From Flavisolibacter tropicus (GTDB lineage: Bacteria; Bacteroidota; Bacteroidia; Chitinophagales; Chitinophagaceae), in assembly GCF_001644645.1 (NCBI RefSeq), contig NZ_CP011390.1, forward strand, positions 1,116,001-1,180,000: a stretch of 64,000 bases of DNA, read 5' to 3'. Under the pieces are notes generated by a model. It made no database searches, was not told where the DNA came from, and worked only from the letters and a program-made list of their open reading frames with translations. The first letter of the stretch is position 1; each line of letters starts with the position of its first letter. This document shows positions 53,342 through 62,319 of the stretch, one piece after another. Made by a program: the position numbers and the translations under genes.

Positions 53342-54969
53342 TAATTATTGGGTTTAGCGAACGAAAATACGACGCCTCCCAGAAAATTAAAGCCATAAAC
53401 CGGATATTGTGGCCAACGTTGGTATTCGCGGTTCAAAATATTATTGAATTGGGCCCACAATTTTACGTTTTTCACAATAGCAAACTCAAGTCCTGCACTC
53501 AGATCCATAGAGCCTTGTAAGCGTTTACTGCCGTCTTTGACCATATACCAGCTTCCGTCAAATGCATAAAGATCTGTTTTTAAATAAAGGTCTTTCAATA
53601 GTTGCAGGCGCATTGCGGTTGTAAACTCAAATGGCAACAATCCCCATGCCTTTTCATTCACATCCAGATTTGTATACTTATTTAATTGCAGCTTAGAGGT
53701 CAAGGAGAACTTCTCACCTACTGTATACCCCAGCTCTCCAGTGAAATTAATCACTTTAGCATCGGGCTCGGTTACAACAGTAAAGGCTCTACCTGTAACA
53801 GTATCATTTACGTAAAGCGGTAAATTGGTGATAGAGTTAAGTCCCAGTTTGAGATTATAAGTAAAATGATCCGTTAATGAACCTTTTATACCGCCAAAGA
53901 TTTCCTTAACACGGGAATTATTAGAAAAGCCTGGCGCCCAGATCCAAGGGTTATAATCAGTAAATGAGCGGAATGTGTTGCTACGCATATAGCCTAACCA
54001 GCCAACTTGTATTGTAACTTCTTTATTAGGTGTGCTGATCTCTGCACTTATATTTGGCAACAACTTAAACTCATTATTGTCCCAGGTAGGTTTGATTCCA
54101 CCATTTAGCACTATACTTGACGTTTTCACCAATAATGATGGTGCAAAGGAGAAGTAACTGTTCTTAATCGTTTCAAGCGACTTTGGAGAATAGCGGGTTA
54201 CATTTCCTTCTAATGCCACATTTACTTCAAACTGATTTCCAAAGGTTTTACGCAATGGTAGGTTAAAATAGGCATTAGTTTCTCTATTGCTAAGTTTGTC
54301 GCTAAACACGTTGAGCTCAAACTCCGGAGCATAGGATAATCCATAAGGAGTTTGATTGATATTATGGAGACCAATACGGGTGCTGAAGTTTTGATATTGC
54401 ACGCGAATTGAGTCATCCGGAAAATCCAAGCTCTTGGGTTCAAAGCCGTAACGGTTATAGCGGTCTACGCTTCCGCCGAAACGACCAGTAAACTCCAGGT
54501 TATGGCCTGGCTGCACATAACCGTTCATTTCAATATCCGTATTGCTGAACTTTTGATTTTCAATTTTCCCTTTAGAGGAAATGTGACGGCCATATATATT
54601 CAGGCCTGCATTCTGTCCGTTACCCATGGATAGGCCAGTTTCAAAATATGGGGTATTGAAATTACCATAACCGAGTTTAGCATAGTTCCAATTATCCCAT
54701 TTTATAACTGAATCAATGTTCATAGCCACAGGACGTAAAGAGCCTGGCTGAAAGGCAAAATTCAAGTTCTGATTAGGGATAGCATATTGTAAACGAGGAC
54801 GGTTTGTATCGGCTGTAGCAGGTGACGCATTGAAGTTGATCTTTGCTGCATCTTTCAAAACAGGCTTAAATGCAGACGTTACAATTACATCTCTTTTACG
54901 AATGGTATCTTGTGCCATTACAGAGCCGCTAGCAACTAATCCAGCCAAAAATAAAAACGTTGAACGCAT
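53341..54969 (-). CDS. Outer-membrane beta-barrel protein (TonB-receptor-like barrel without plug)
   Basis: A 542-residue exported protein. The signal peptide ends GSVMAQ. After DTIRKRDVIVTSAFKPVLKDA the mature part is almost wholly alternating beta-strands with aromatic girdles (YAKLGYGNFNTPYFETGLSMG, AGLNIYGRHISSKG) and ends NFLGGVVFSFAKPNN, a terminal Phe-containing strand. The N-terminal stretch looks like a short linker, without a full plug. No ligand is known. It lies between the TPR protein (30 bases) and the HU-CCDC81 protein (1-base overlap), so the three are likely made together. Confidence 0.75.
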   Translation of the reverse strand: MRSTFLFLAGLVASGSVMAQDTIRKRDVIVTSAFKPVLKDAAKINFNASPATADTNRPRLQYAIPNQNLNFAFQPGSLRPVAMNIDSVIKWDNWNYAKLGYGNFNTPYFETGLSMGNGQNAGLNIYGRHISSKGKIENQKFSNTDIEMNGYVQPGHNLEFTGRFGGSVDRYNRYGFEPKSLDFPDDSIRVQYQNFSTRIGLHNINQTPYGLSYAPEFELNVFSDKLSNRETNAYFNLPLRKTFGNQFEVNVALEGNVTRYSPKSLETIKNSYFSFAPSLLVKTSSIVLNGGIKPTWDNNEFKLLPNISAEISTPNKEVTIQVGWLGYMRSNTFRSFTDYNPWIWAPGFSNNSRVKEIFGGIKGSLTDHFTYNLKLGLNSITNLPLYVNDTVTGRAFTVVTEPDAKVINFTGELGYTVGEKFSLTSKLQLNKYTNLDVNEKAWGLLPFEFTTAMRLQLLKDLYLKTDLYAFDGSWYMVKDGSKRLQGSMDLSAGLEFAIVKNVKLWAQFNNILNREYQRWPQYPVYGFNFLGGVVFSFAKPNN

Positions 54970-54999
54970 AGTAATATCTTGATCTAAAAGAATTATTTA

Positions 55000-57900
55000 T
55001 TATCTGTCTACTTTACTGCTTTGCTTTTCTGCAGCGGTCACCTCATCCAACTTGCGCTGGGCCTCGCTCTTCAAATCTGCATTTAAGCTATTTTCTACAA
55101 TGCTCTGGTAAGTTGCCTTAGCATTGAAATAGTCTTTTTGCTTGAAATAGATATCACCTAAAAGGATATAGGCTTTTGTTACCCAGAAATCATAAGAGCC
55201 AGACTTGTTGATCACTTCAAAAGCCGCTTTTTCAGCATCTGCAAAACGACTCAGCGTAAACCAGCTATTGGCAATTTCATAACGAGCTTCAGCAGCTAAG
55301 GCCCCTTTATTTACGCTCACTACATTTTTAAAGGAGTTGATAGCCACATCATATTCGCCTTTGATCTGAGATGATTTACCAATGGCCATATTGGCCAAAG
55401 ATTTATCATCGGCCGTACTACCCTTTTGTACTACAAGGTCTTTTGCATTCTCAACAGCCTCAGCCCATTTTTGCTGCTGGTACTGGCTACGAAGCAATCC
55501 GCGCATAGCCTCCAGTTTGGTTTCCTGGTTGGCTGTTAAGTTCTTTAACTGGGCAAAGTATTTTTCAGACTCTGCATAATTTTTGAGTTCAAAGAAATTG
55601 ATACGGGCTGCCGCTAATACAGCACGATCAGCAAAACGGTTGGGAGACCTTTCAGCCACTACGGCCAAATGGCTCATAGCGTTATTCCAGTCTTTACGCT
55701 TGTTGTAGATATCGCCTGCATAGAAATGAGCATCTACAGCATACACGCCTGTAGCAAAGCGTTGCAGGTATTGCTCAAAACCACTTAAGGCAGCATCGGT
55801 ATTACCATTTTGAAATTGCAGTTCTGCAGCCGAATAGGTCAGAGAATCTTCAGCACTTACTGAAAGAGGCTTGCCTGCCTGGCGCGCTATATCGACATAT
55901 TCATTTGGCTTACCTTGCTCTTTATAAATGTTCTTTAAGTTATCCAGTGCTTCATCAGCCTCTTGAGAGTTTGGATAATTATTAATTACTTGTCTGAATT
56001 GAGCAACCGCTTCATTTTGGCTATTCATATTGAAATAAGCAATACCTAGCTTCAGAAAAGCTTGTGGTTTCAGACTCGTATTCCCTCCTGCTTTAGTGAT
56101 ATTGTTCAAATAAGGAATTGCCTCACGGAAACGCTCTTCTGCCAGATAGGTATTGGCAATTTCCATATTGGCATCCATCACCAATGAGGAATTAGGGAAC
56201 TTCCTGATCACCGTATTCAGTGCATTAATTTTTTCTGTTGAATTATTAATACCTGAAATCATGGCTTTTTGATAGGTCGCATAGTCTTCAGCCGGCCATG
56301 AGAAGCGAATTATATTATCGTACATAGTTTTAGCCTGTGCGTAATTGCGACTCATAAAATAGGCATCTGCTGTACGCAAATACGCGTCCTGCGTTAAGAC
56401 ATCGGAGCTTAACGAAACGTTTTTAGCTAATGGCTCAAAGAAGGTTTTAGAAACGGCATAGTTCTCTTTGCGGTGGTAAGCATAACCCAAATTGTACTTA
56501 ACTGTACGCTCGTTAGCTTCGCCGCTGGTTGGAGCACCGGCATTTAAATAGGCGTAATAATACTTGATAGCATCATCAATATTGTTATTGCGATAGGCCA
56601 ACTCTCCTTTCCAGAAATTGACAAATGGTAAAACAGGAGCATTATTGGGATCCTTCAATGCTTTATCCAATAAAGCATCCGCTTCTGCCAAACGGCCATC
56701 ATTAATCAATTCAGTTGCTCGTCCAAATAAAATGCGTGGATACAATCGCTTAGTGTTAGCGGATGGATATTTTAAGCTTTCCAACAAGGTCATTGCCTCA
56801 CGATAGTTATTGGTATTAGTCAATGCCCCTACCAATAAATCGGTTGCTTCTTCATTATATTTTGAGTCTGGATAATCATTTATAAAAGAACGCAAGCTTT
56901 TTAGTGCCTCGTCCTGGTATCCAAGTTCATAAGAAAGCTTCGCATAGTTAAAGCGGGATATTTCTCTTTGCGTAGGGTTGCTATTATTTACCGATGAAAA
57001 CAGAAAGGCATTACGAGCGTCGCGGCGTTGATTGGTTTTTAAATAGGAATCGCCCAGCAAGTACATAGCATGCTGACTTAATGAATCTTCTTTACCGCTT
57101 AACTGCTTAAAGCCCTCAATAGCTTTTGTGTAATTATTAGCCTGGTAGTACGAATAAGATAACTCGTACAGATCCTCACGACGCACCTTTTCGGCCTTGG
57201 CTACATAGGTTTCCAAATAAGGAGCTGCCTTTGCATACTCTTTACGTTCAAAATAGGCATGACCTAACAATTGCTTCAGCTCTAACTCATATTGTTTGGC
57301 TTTGCCTTGCTGTATTTTTGCTTCAGCATATTTCACAGCTTCCTCCTTACGCCCTTGAACATAATAGATCTGGGCAATGTAGTAAGGAACTACATCTTCA
57401 TAAAGCTGTTGATTTTCAACTACCTTAAATGATTCCAATGCTTCCGTATAGTTACGATCCCTGAAAGCAATAAAGCCATAGTAATAGTTAGCATCGATGT
57501 AATTGGGATCGTCCTTCATTTGGCGGATGGAATTCAACAATGGCTTTGCCTGTGCAAACTGCTTTAAGTTGAAATAGGAATATCCCTGATGAAACTTCAT
57601 GTCCGCGATCTCGCGGTTATTTAGGTTAGCAATATTAGTCGCCTCATATAATGAAACTGCTTCAGCAAACTGCTGTTTGCGAAAACGATACTCCGCCAGG
57701 TGGAAATTCATCATTTGCACACGAGCGTTATTCTTTGAGGTGGTAATATATTGAAGGGCATCGTATTCTGCCCTATCTTGATTTTGTTGTAAAGCTGCTA
57801 CGGTAACATAATAGTCTATTTCCTGTGCCATTAAGGCATTATTGACACGATCTGTTTCTTTTAAGGATTGTTGAAGTTCTTTTAATATAGGATAAGCCAG

Positions 57901-58035
57901 ATTGTATTGTCCTTTCTGAAAGTACTCCTTTGCCATTTCAAATCGCTCATGTGGATTCTTAAAAATAGCATGCTGTTGGGAAAAGCCAGCATATGTAAGA
58001 GCGCTGAAAGAAAGGACCAAACCAATTTTCTTCAT
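55000..58035 (-). CDS. Large tetratricopeptide-repeat protein, exported
   Basis: From ATG 58035 the protein has 1011 residues; an upstream ATG at 58110 would add 25 residues before the signal peptide. The signal (KKIGLVLSFSALTYAGFSQQ) indicates export to the periplasm. The rest is a nearly continuous TPR superhelix: units such as GQYNLAYPILKELQQ, YSYFNLKQFAQAKPLLNSI, YYGFIAFRDRNYTEALESF and LKLGIAYFNMNSQNEAVAQF. It resembles YbgF/BamD-like scaffolds but is much longer. It heads the operon with the OM barrel and HU-CCDC81 genes, so a scaffold linking envelope layers is the best inference. Confidence 0.85.
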   Translation of the reverse strand: MKKIGLVLSFSALTYAGFSQQHAIFKNPHERFEMAKEYFQKGQYNLAYPILKELQQSLKETDRVNNALMAQEIDYYVTVAALQQNQDRAEYDALQYITTSKNNARVQMMNFHLAEYRFRKQQFAEAVSLYEATNIANLNNREIADMKFHQGYSYFNLKQFAQAKPLLNSIRQMKDDPNYIDANYYYGFIAFRDRNYTEALESFKVVENQQLYEDVVPYYIAQIYYVQGRKEEAVKYAEAKIQQGKAKQYELELKQLLGHAYFERKEYAKAAPYLETYVAKAEKVRREDLYELSYSYYQANNYTKAIEGFKQLSGKEDSLSQHAMYLLGDSYLKTNQRRDARNAFLFSSVNNSNPTQREISRFNYAKLSYELGYQDEALKSLRSFINDYPDSKYNEEATDLLVGALTNTNNYREAMTLLESLKYPSANTKRLYPRILFGRATELINDGRLAEADALLDKALKDPNNAPVLPFVNFWKGELAYRNNNIDDAIKYYYAYLNAGAPTSGEANERTVKYNLGYAYHRKENYAVSKTFFEPLAKNVSLSSDVLTQDAYLRTADAYFMSRNYAQAKTMYDNIIRFSWPAEDYATYQKAMISGINNSTEKINALNTVIRKFPNSSLVMDANMEIANTYLAEERFREAIPYLNNITKAGGNTSLKPQAFLKLGIAYFNMNSQNEAVAQFRQVINNYPNSQEADEALDNLKNIYKEQGKPNEYVDIARQAGKPLSVSAEDSLTYSAAELQFQNGNTDAALSGFEQYLQRFATGVYAVDAHFYAGDIYNKRKDWNNAMSHLAVVAERSPNRFADRAVLAAARINFFELKNYAESEKYFAQLKNLTANQETKLEAMRGLLRSQYQQQKWAEAVENAKDLVVQKGSTADDKSLANMAIGKSSQIKGEYDVAINSFKNVVSVNKGALAAEARYEIANSWFTLSRFADAEKAAFEVINKSGSYDFWVTKAYILLGDIYFKQKDYFNAKATYQSIVENSLNADLKSEAQRKLDEVTAAEKQSSKVDR

Positions 58036-58219
58036 AATAAAGCCTTTAGCCGTTGCAGATAACGTTTTGATAGGTATAAATATTTTACCCATCAACAAAA
58101 TGACTTCCAAAGAAAAGGAAAGTTTCTTTGGCTTAATCTATTTAACAAAATATTGTTAAGTTGTTTTTTTACGTAATAAAACAAATTCTATTGTATCATT
58201 GCCGCGGAAATATCCTGAT

Positions 58220-58630
58220 ATGAAACAACTATTCAGTACGAAGACTTCTGATTCTGCTTTTTCCTTTGGCATGCTGGTATTGAGAGTATGCGCCGGTATA
58301 TTAATTTTAGTCAATCACGGATTGGATAAGTTGATGCATTTTGCTGAAAAAGCACCTCGTTTCGCTGATCCCTTTCATATAGGTTCCACAACTTCATTAG
58401 CCTTAGTTGTATTTGCCGAATTCTTTTGCGCAGCCTTTGTCATTCTTGGCTTATTTACGCGTTTGGCAGCATTCCCATTAGTTATTGCTATGGGCGTAGC
58501 CTTATTTTCAGCAAATAGCGGCGCCTTCTTTGGCAAAGGTGAAATGGCTGCCCTGTACTTAACCTGCTTCTTAGCCATCCTTGTAATGGGACCTGGCAAA
58601 GCTAGTCTTGATCGTTTTGTTGGAAAATGA
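58220..58630 (+). CDS. DoxX family membrane protein
   Basis: A 136-residue protein with four TM helices of the DoxX family: LVLRVCAGILILVNHGLDKL first, FAEFFCAAFVILGLFTRLAA next, and ALYLTCFLAILVMGPGKASLD last. DoxX proteins are often linked to quinone or redox processes, with no defined activity for this branch. ATG 58220 is preferred; the frame opens at a TTG at 58199. It is divergent from the TPR operon. Confidence 0.85.
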   Translation: MKQLFSTKTSDSAFSFGMLVLRVCAGILILVNHGLDKLMHFAEKAPRFADPFHIGSTTSLALVVFAEFFCAAFVILGLFTRLAAFPLVIAMGVALFSANSGAFFGKGEMAALYLTCFLAILVMGPGKASLDRFVGK

Positions 58631-58754
58631 TTTGGATAATGGTGAGTGAGGTAAGACGAGAGAAAAGGTCCACGGTCGACAGACGACAGTCCACAGAAGG
58701 AAAAACATTAATCAGTAAGGCATAGGCCAACACACAAACCAGAAGATCAAACAG

Positions 58755-58804
58755 CATTCCATAAAAAAAGCACTTCGTTGATGGAGTGCTTTTTTTATGG
58801 AATG
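58755..58804. terminator. Bidirectional terminator with 20-bp perfect stem
   Basis: CATTCCATAAAAAAAGCACT pairs exactly with 58785-58804 across a 10-base loop. It separates the convergent DoxX and DUF6526 genes and has T-runs in both directions. Confidence 0.88.
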
Positions 58805-58919
58805 TTTCTTCCTTCATTAAACATTGATTACTGATAATTGAGGATTGTAAATTTCCTCCTCCCTTTATCCTTTTTTGTTCACTATTCCTTTTCTTCTCGT
58901 GGCAGGCAGCCCAAAGTTC

Positions 58920-59345
58920 TCATACACGATTATAATCAGCCTTCCAATTTTGAATGGCCCGCTTGATATCATCATTGCTCAAGCTTTCATCAATGGCCCG
59001 TTGCGCCAATTTTGGAAATTCTGCATCTGAAGCAAAACGTAAGGCAATGATCTGCCCCATACGAAGGCGCGCATCCAATGGTTTGCCTGTTAAGATATAA
59101 TGGCGTAAATTTTCTTCTACACGAATGACTCGATTTTGTGTCTTTAAAGCAAATATCCTTGCATGAAAGAAGGCGCTGATTAACAAAAGCGTCAATACCA
59201 ATATCAGCGATGCGGAATATACAGTTTCAGAAGAAGCGTGAACCAAGTTTACAATAGCTCCAACTAGAACAATTGCCGAAACTGGAATAGAAATAAAATG
59301 ATAAGAAGGTGAAAAACGACGATGATTTTTATAGTTCTGGCTCAT
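58920..59345 (-). CDS. DUF6526 family membrane protein
   Basis: A 141-residue protein matching DUF6526: an N-terminal QNYKNHRRFSPSYHF, two TM helices (about 17-36 and 44-62), then the cytoplasmic EENLRHYILTGKPLDARLRMGQIIALRFASD and DDIKRAIQNWKADYNRV. The family occurs in Bacteroidota and is of unknown function. It stands between the PBP4-type gene and the terminator. Confidence 0.8.
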   Translation of the reverse strand: MSQNYKNHRRFSPSYHFISIPVSAIVLVGAIVNLVHASSETVYSASLILVLTLLLISAFFHARIFALKTQNRVIRVEENLRHYILTGKPLDARLRMGQIIALRFASDAEFPKLAQRAIDESLSNDDIKRAIQNWKADYNRV

Positions 59346-59432
59346 ATGTATTATTTAAATAAATAGCTTACTGATCTTTATTTTTAGTTTATTTTTTCAC
59401 GATTGTCGTTTTAGCTTTCACAATAACTTTCC

Positions 59433-60824
59433 TTACTTTAAAACGTCCAACACCTTATACATTTTTTGTATGAGTGAAGATGCAGAACCATTATAGTTAT
59501 TAACCAAAAAGGAAAAAACATATTCAGTTCCGTCTTTAGCCTTATGGTAACCACAATATGCCTTTACGCCTCTAATAGTGCCGCTTTTCATTTTCATACC
59601 ATTGTATTCAGGTAATGACAAATAATATCCGCTATACCAAGATTGCTTTTGAGCATGTTGCAAAACGGTTACTTGTGCATGTGTAGTTACCCTATTAAGG
59701 GGAGATAATCCAGAGCCATCAACCATATTCAGTTCTATGGCTTCTATGCCCTTCCCTTTCCAGAAATCTCTCACCAGATCTACTCCTTCATCAGTGTCAC
59801 CCATGCCTTTCTTTTGAAACGCAAAGGTTTTGACCAAGGCTTCACCATACAGGTTGATACTTTTCCGGTTAAACCAGTAAACAATGCTGTCCAGAGGAGG
59901 CGATACCTCTGTATGAATAACCGTACGTTTTGTATCATCGCCATAAGGGTTGTCTACGTTTTTGTAACGGTTTTCTAAAGCGAAGTGTTTTAAACTATCA
60001 TCAATCGTTGCTGTAAACTGATAATTGGGATCTGGTAAGGCTCCGGAAATTGTAAAGTTTGTTTCGCCTGCTGGAATCGTTCCCCTGATCACTCCTTTTC
60101 CTTCATCAAGCGGGAAATAGATATAGGCATTATCGCCAGAGCCTTTTGCGCCTGCGGTTGCTTGTGACTCCAGGCTATACCGGTATAACCAAGGCTTTGT
60201 TTTTTCAACAACTACTTTACTACCAACTGCAGCGCCTGATGAAAGAAAAAGATCATATTGGTTTTCACGCCAGTTTAGTCCGGTAGCTCCTGCCCCATAA
60301 TAATTAGCAATATCCTGCCAGATCCAACCATCTGGAATGGCTTCCGTATTCCATTTCCGATTATCAACTGTTATAGCAGCATAACTCTTAATGCCTGCTT
60401 TTTTTACTGCATTGACTATACGTGAGGCGACCTGATCTTCTTTTGTCTGCAGCCAACGCCAACTTCCTAAAGTAGGATCGCCAGAAGGTGTAATGATCAA
60501 ACGGCCCTGTAATACTCCATTTATAATTGGGTTGGCATATGATAGTTCTGTTTTATAAGTAAAATCTTTACCTAAAAGTTCATACGCAGTTGCACTTGTA
60601 ATAATCTTTTGCGTAGAAGCCGGTGCCAAACCTATCCTACTGTTTTTATCAAATATTACGTTGCCAGTCTTGCTTTCGATAACATATAATGATGATAGAG
60701 CACTCCGCAATTGGGTATCATCTTCAAAGTTTTTAAAAGCCTGCGCCAGACGTTCGTTCACTGTTTGTGCACATACAGTAGTAGTAAAACCACAAATGAT
60801 CAAAAGGGACAGAATACGTTTCAT
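59433..60824 (-). CDS. dacB: D-alanyl-D-alanine carboxypeptidase/endopeptidase, PBP4 (DacB) family
   Basis: A 463-residue penicillin-binding protein from ATG 60824 (468 if ATG 60839 is used). It trims or cleaves D-Ala-D-Ala cross-links in the periplasm. The signal peptide ends TVCAQ. Catalytic motifs of the S13 family are SxxK at 70-73 (STQK), SxN-type in VDGSGLSPLN and KSG in MKSGTIRGVKAY. The large insert between motifs 1 and 2 is typical of PBP4. It is divergent from cinA with about 50 bases between starts. Confidence 0.92.
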   Translation of the reverse strand: MKRILSLLIICGFTTTVCAQTVNERLAQAFKNFEDDTQLRSALSSLYVIESKTGNVIFDKNSRIGLAPASTQKIITSATAYELLGKDFTYKTELSYANPIINGVLQGRLIITPSGDPTLGSWRWLQTKEDQVASRIVNAVKKAGIKSYAAITVDNRKWNTEAIPDGWIWQDIANYYGAGATGLNWRENQYDLFLSSGAAVGSKVVVEKTKPWLYRYSLESQATAGAKGSGDNAYIYFPLDEGKGVIRGTIPAGETNFTISGALPDPNYQFTATIDDSLKHFALENRYKNVDNPYGDDTKRTVIHTEVSPPLDSIVYWFNRKSINLYGEALVKTFAFQKKGMGDTDEGVDLVRDFWKGKGIEAIELNMVDGSGLSPLNRVTTHAQVTVLQHAQKQSWYSGYYLSLPEYNGMKMKSGTIRGVKAYCGYHKAKDGTEYVFSFLVNNYNGSASSLIQKMYKVLDVLK

Positions 60825-60876
60825 AACATTCGGTAACATTGTGCTAAAATTAGTTCTTCCTTATAAATATAAATGC

Positions 60877-62136
60877 ATGCGCTCTATTAATGCCTCCATC
60901 ATCACCATCGGAGATGAACTATTGATTGGTCAAACGATAGATACCAATAGTGCTTTTATTGGGCAGTCGCTGAACAAAATTGGCATCTGGTTAAAACGAC
61001 GCGTAGCCGTGGGCGATGTAAAAGATGAAATTTTAAATGCCTTACAGGAACAAAGTAAAAACAATGATATCATCATTATTACTGGTGGCTTAGGACCTAC
61101 TGCAGATGATATTACCAAACCTGCTTTATGTGAGTATTTTAATTCCAGTCTCATTGTTGATGAAAATGTGTTGCAGCATGTCACCAACATATTTGCCCGC
61201 TTCAATCGCCCTATGATTGAGCGCAATGCCAAACAAGCTGAAGTACCGGATAATTGCCTTGTATTACACAATGAACGTGGCACTGCTCCAGGTATGTGGT
61301 TTGAAAAAGATGACGTAATCTATATTTCGCTTCCGGGTGTACCGCATGAAATGAAAGGGCTGATAGAGCACCAAGTAATACCAAGATTATTACAAAAGTT
61401 GGAATTACCTGCTGTATCGCATCGAACACTATTAACAGCAGGCCAGGGAGAGTCGGTTATTGCTGACAAACTGACCACATTTGAGGCAGCTTTACCTTCT
61501 CATATAAAACTTGCCTATTTACCAGCCTATGGCATGGTACGCTTACGACTTACAGGTCGCACTAATGATGCTTCCACATTGGAAATTGAATTAGGTGAAT
61601 ACTTTGATCAATTAAAAGGCCTGGTTAACGAATGGATGGTGGCTGACAAGGATATAAGTATAGCGGAAGCCATCATACAGCTTTTTAAAACTAAGGGAAA
61701 AACGCTGGCTACAGCTGAAAGCTGCACGGGTGGGTATATAGCACACCTGATCACATCTATTGCAGGTTCTTCAGCCATTTATAATGGCAGTATTGTTAGT
61801 TATGCTAACAGCGCAAAGGAAAATCTTCTGGGTGTGGAACCAAGTACCTTGCAAGAATTTGGCGCTGTTAGCGAGGAAACGGTTCAACAAATGGCTCAAG
61901 GCGTATTAAAAGCCATGAGTACCGATTATGCCATTGCCACTTCCGGCATTATGGGGCCTGATGGAGGATCGCCCGAAAAGCCGGTGGGTACTGTTTGGAT
62001 CGCCGTTGCCAATAAGGAGCGCACAAAGGCCATAAAGCTCCATTTTCGCTTTGATCGTCAACGCAATATTGAGCTTACAGCCCACACGGCACTTAACTTA
62101 TTACGCCTATTTATCTTAGAAGAAGAAAAGGAGTAA
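60877..62136 (+). CDS. cinA: CinA family competence/damage-inducible protein
   Basis: A 419-residue protein with an N-terminal MoCF/MoaB-like domain (SIITIGDELLIGQTIDTNSAFIGQ, TGGLGPTADDITKPALC) and a C-terminal nicotinamide-nucleotide amidase domain (TAESCTGGYIAHLITSIAGSS, TSGIMGPDGGSPEKPVGTVWIAV). Bacterial CinA/PncC deamidates NMN in pyridine-nucleotide salvage. The frame stays open upstream to 60661 inside the divergent dacB gene, but ATG 60877 gives the normal length and start MRSINASIITIGDE. Confidence 0.94.
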   Translation: MRSINASIITIGDELLIGQTIDTNSAFIGQSLNKIGIWLKRRVAVGDVKDEILNALQEQSKNNDIIIITGGLGPTADDITKPALCEYFNSSLIVDENVLQHVTNIFARFNRPMIERNAKQAEVPDNCLVLHNERGTAPGMWFEKDDVIYISLPGVPHEMKGLIEHQVIPRLLQKLELPAVSHRTLLTAGQGESVIADKLTTFEAALPSHIKLAYLPAYGMVRLRLTGRTNDASTLEIELGEYFDQLKGLVNEWMVADKDISIAEAIIQLFKTKGKTLATAESCTGGYIAHLITSIAGSSAIYNGSIVSYANSAKENLLGVEPSTLQEFGAVSEETVQQMAQGVLKAMSTDYAIATSGIMGPDGGSPEKPVGTVWIAVANKERTKAIKLHFRFDRQRNIELTAHTALNLLRLFILEEEKE

Positions 62137-62246
62137 AAGCGATTAATCTGGCTTTCCTTATTTTTGACGGCCTGAACCATGATTTGGTTTGACGGAAGCG
62201 ATTGCTTGCTTTATTATAAACTCGTCCTTCAAAACAAAGGAGCCAA

Positions 62247-62254
62247 TATATTTG
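62247..62254 (+). promoter_or_regulatory. -7 box TATATTTG upstream of the E2 gene
   Basis: Exact TAnnTTTG match followed by CG, 65 bases before ATG 62320, which would leave a leader of about 60 bases. No clear -33 element. Confidence 0.4.
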
Positions 62255-62319
62255 CGCTCTTTAATCAGGGTTCTTAAGCTGATTACAAACTAAAAAAAAC
62301 GACAAACAACTATAATTGT

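Noticed and set aside
60661..60876. N-terminal extension of CinA inside dacB
   Set aside because: Antisense to dacB coding sequence and absent from the normal CinA length.
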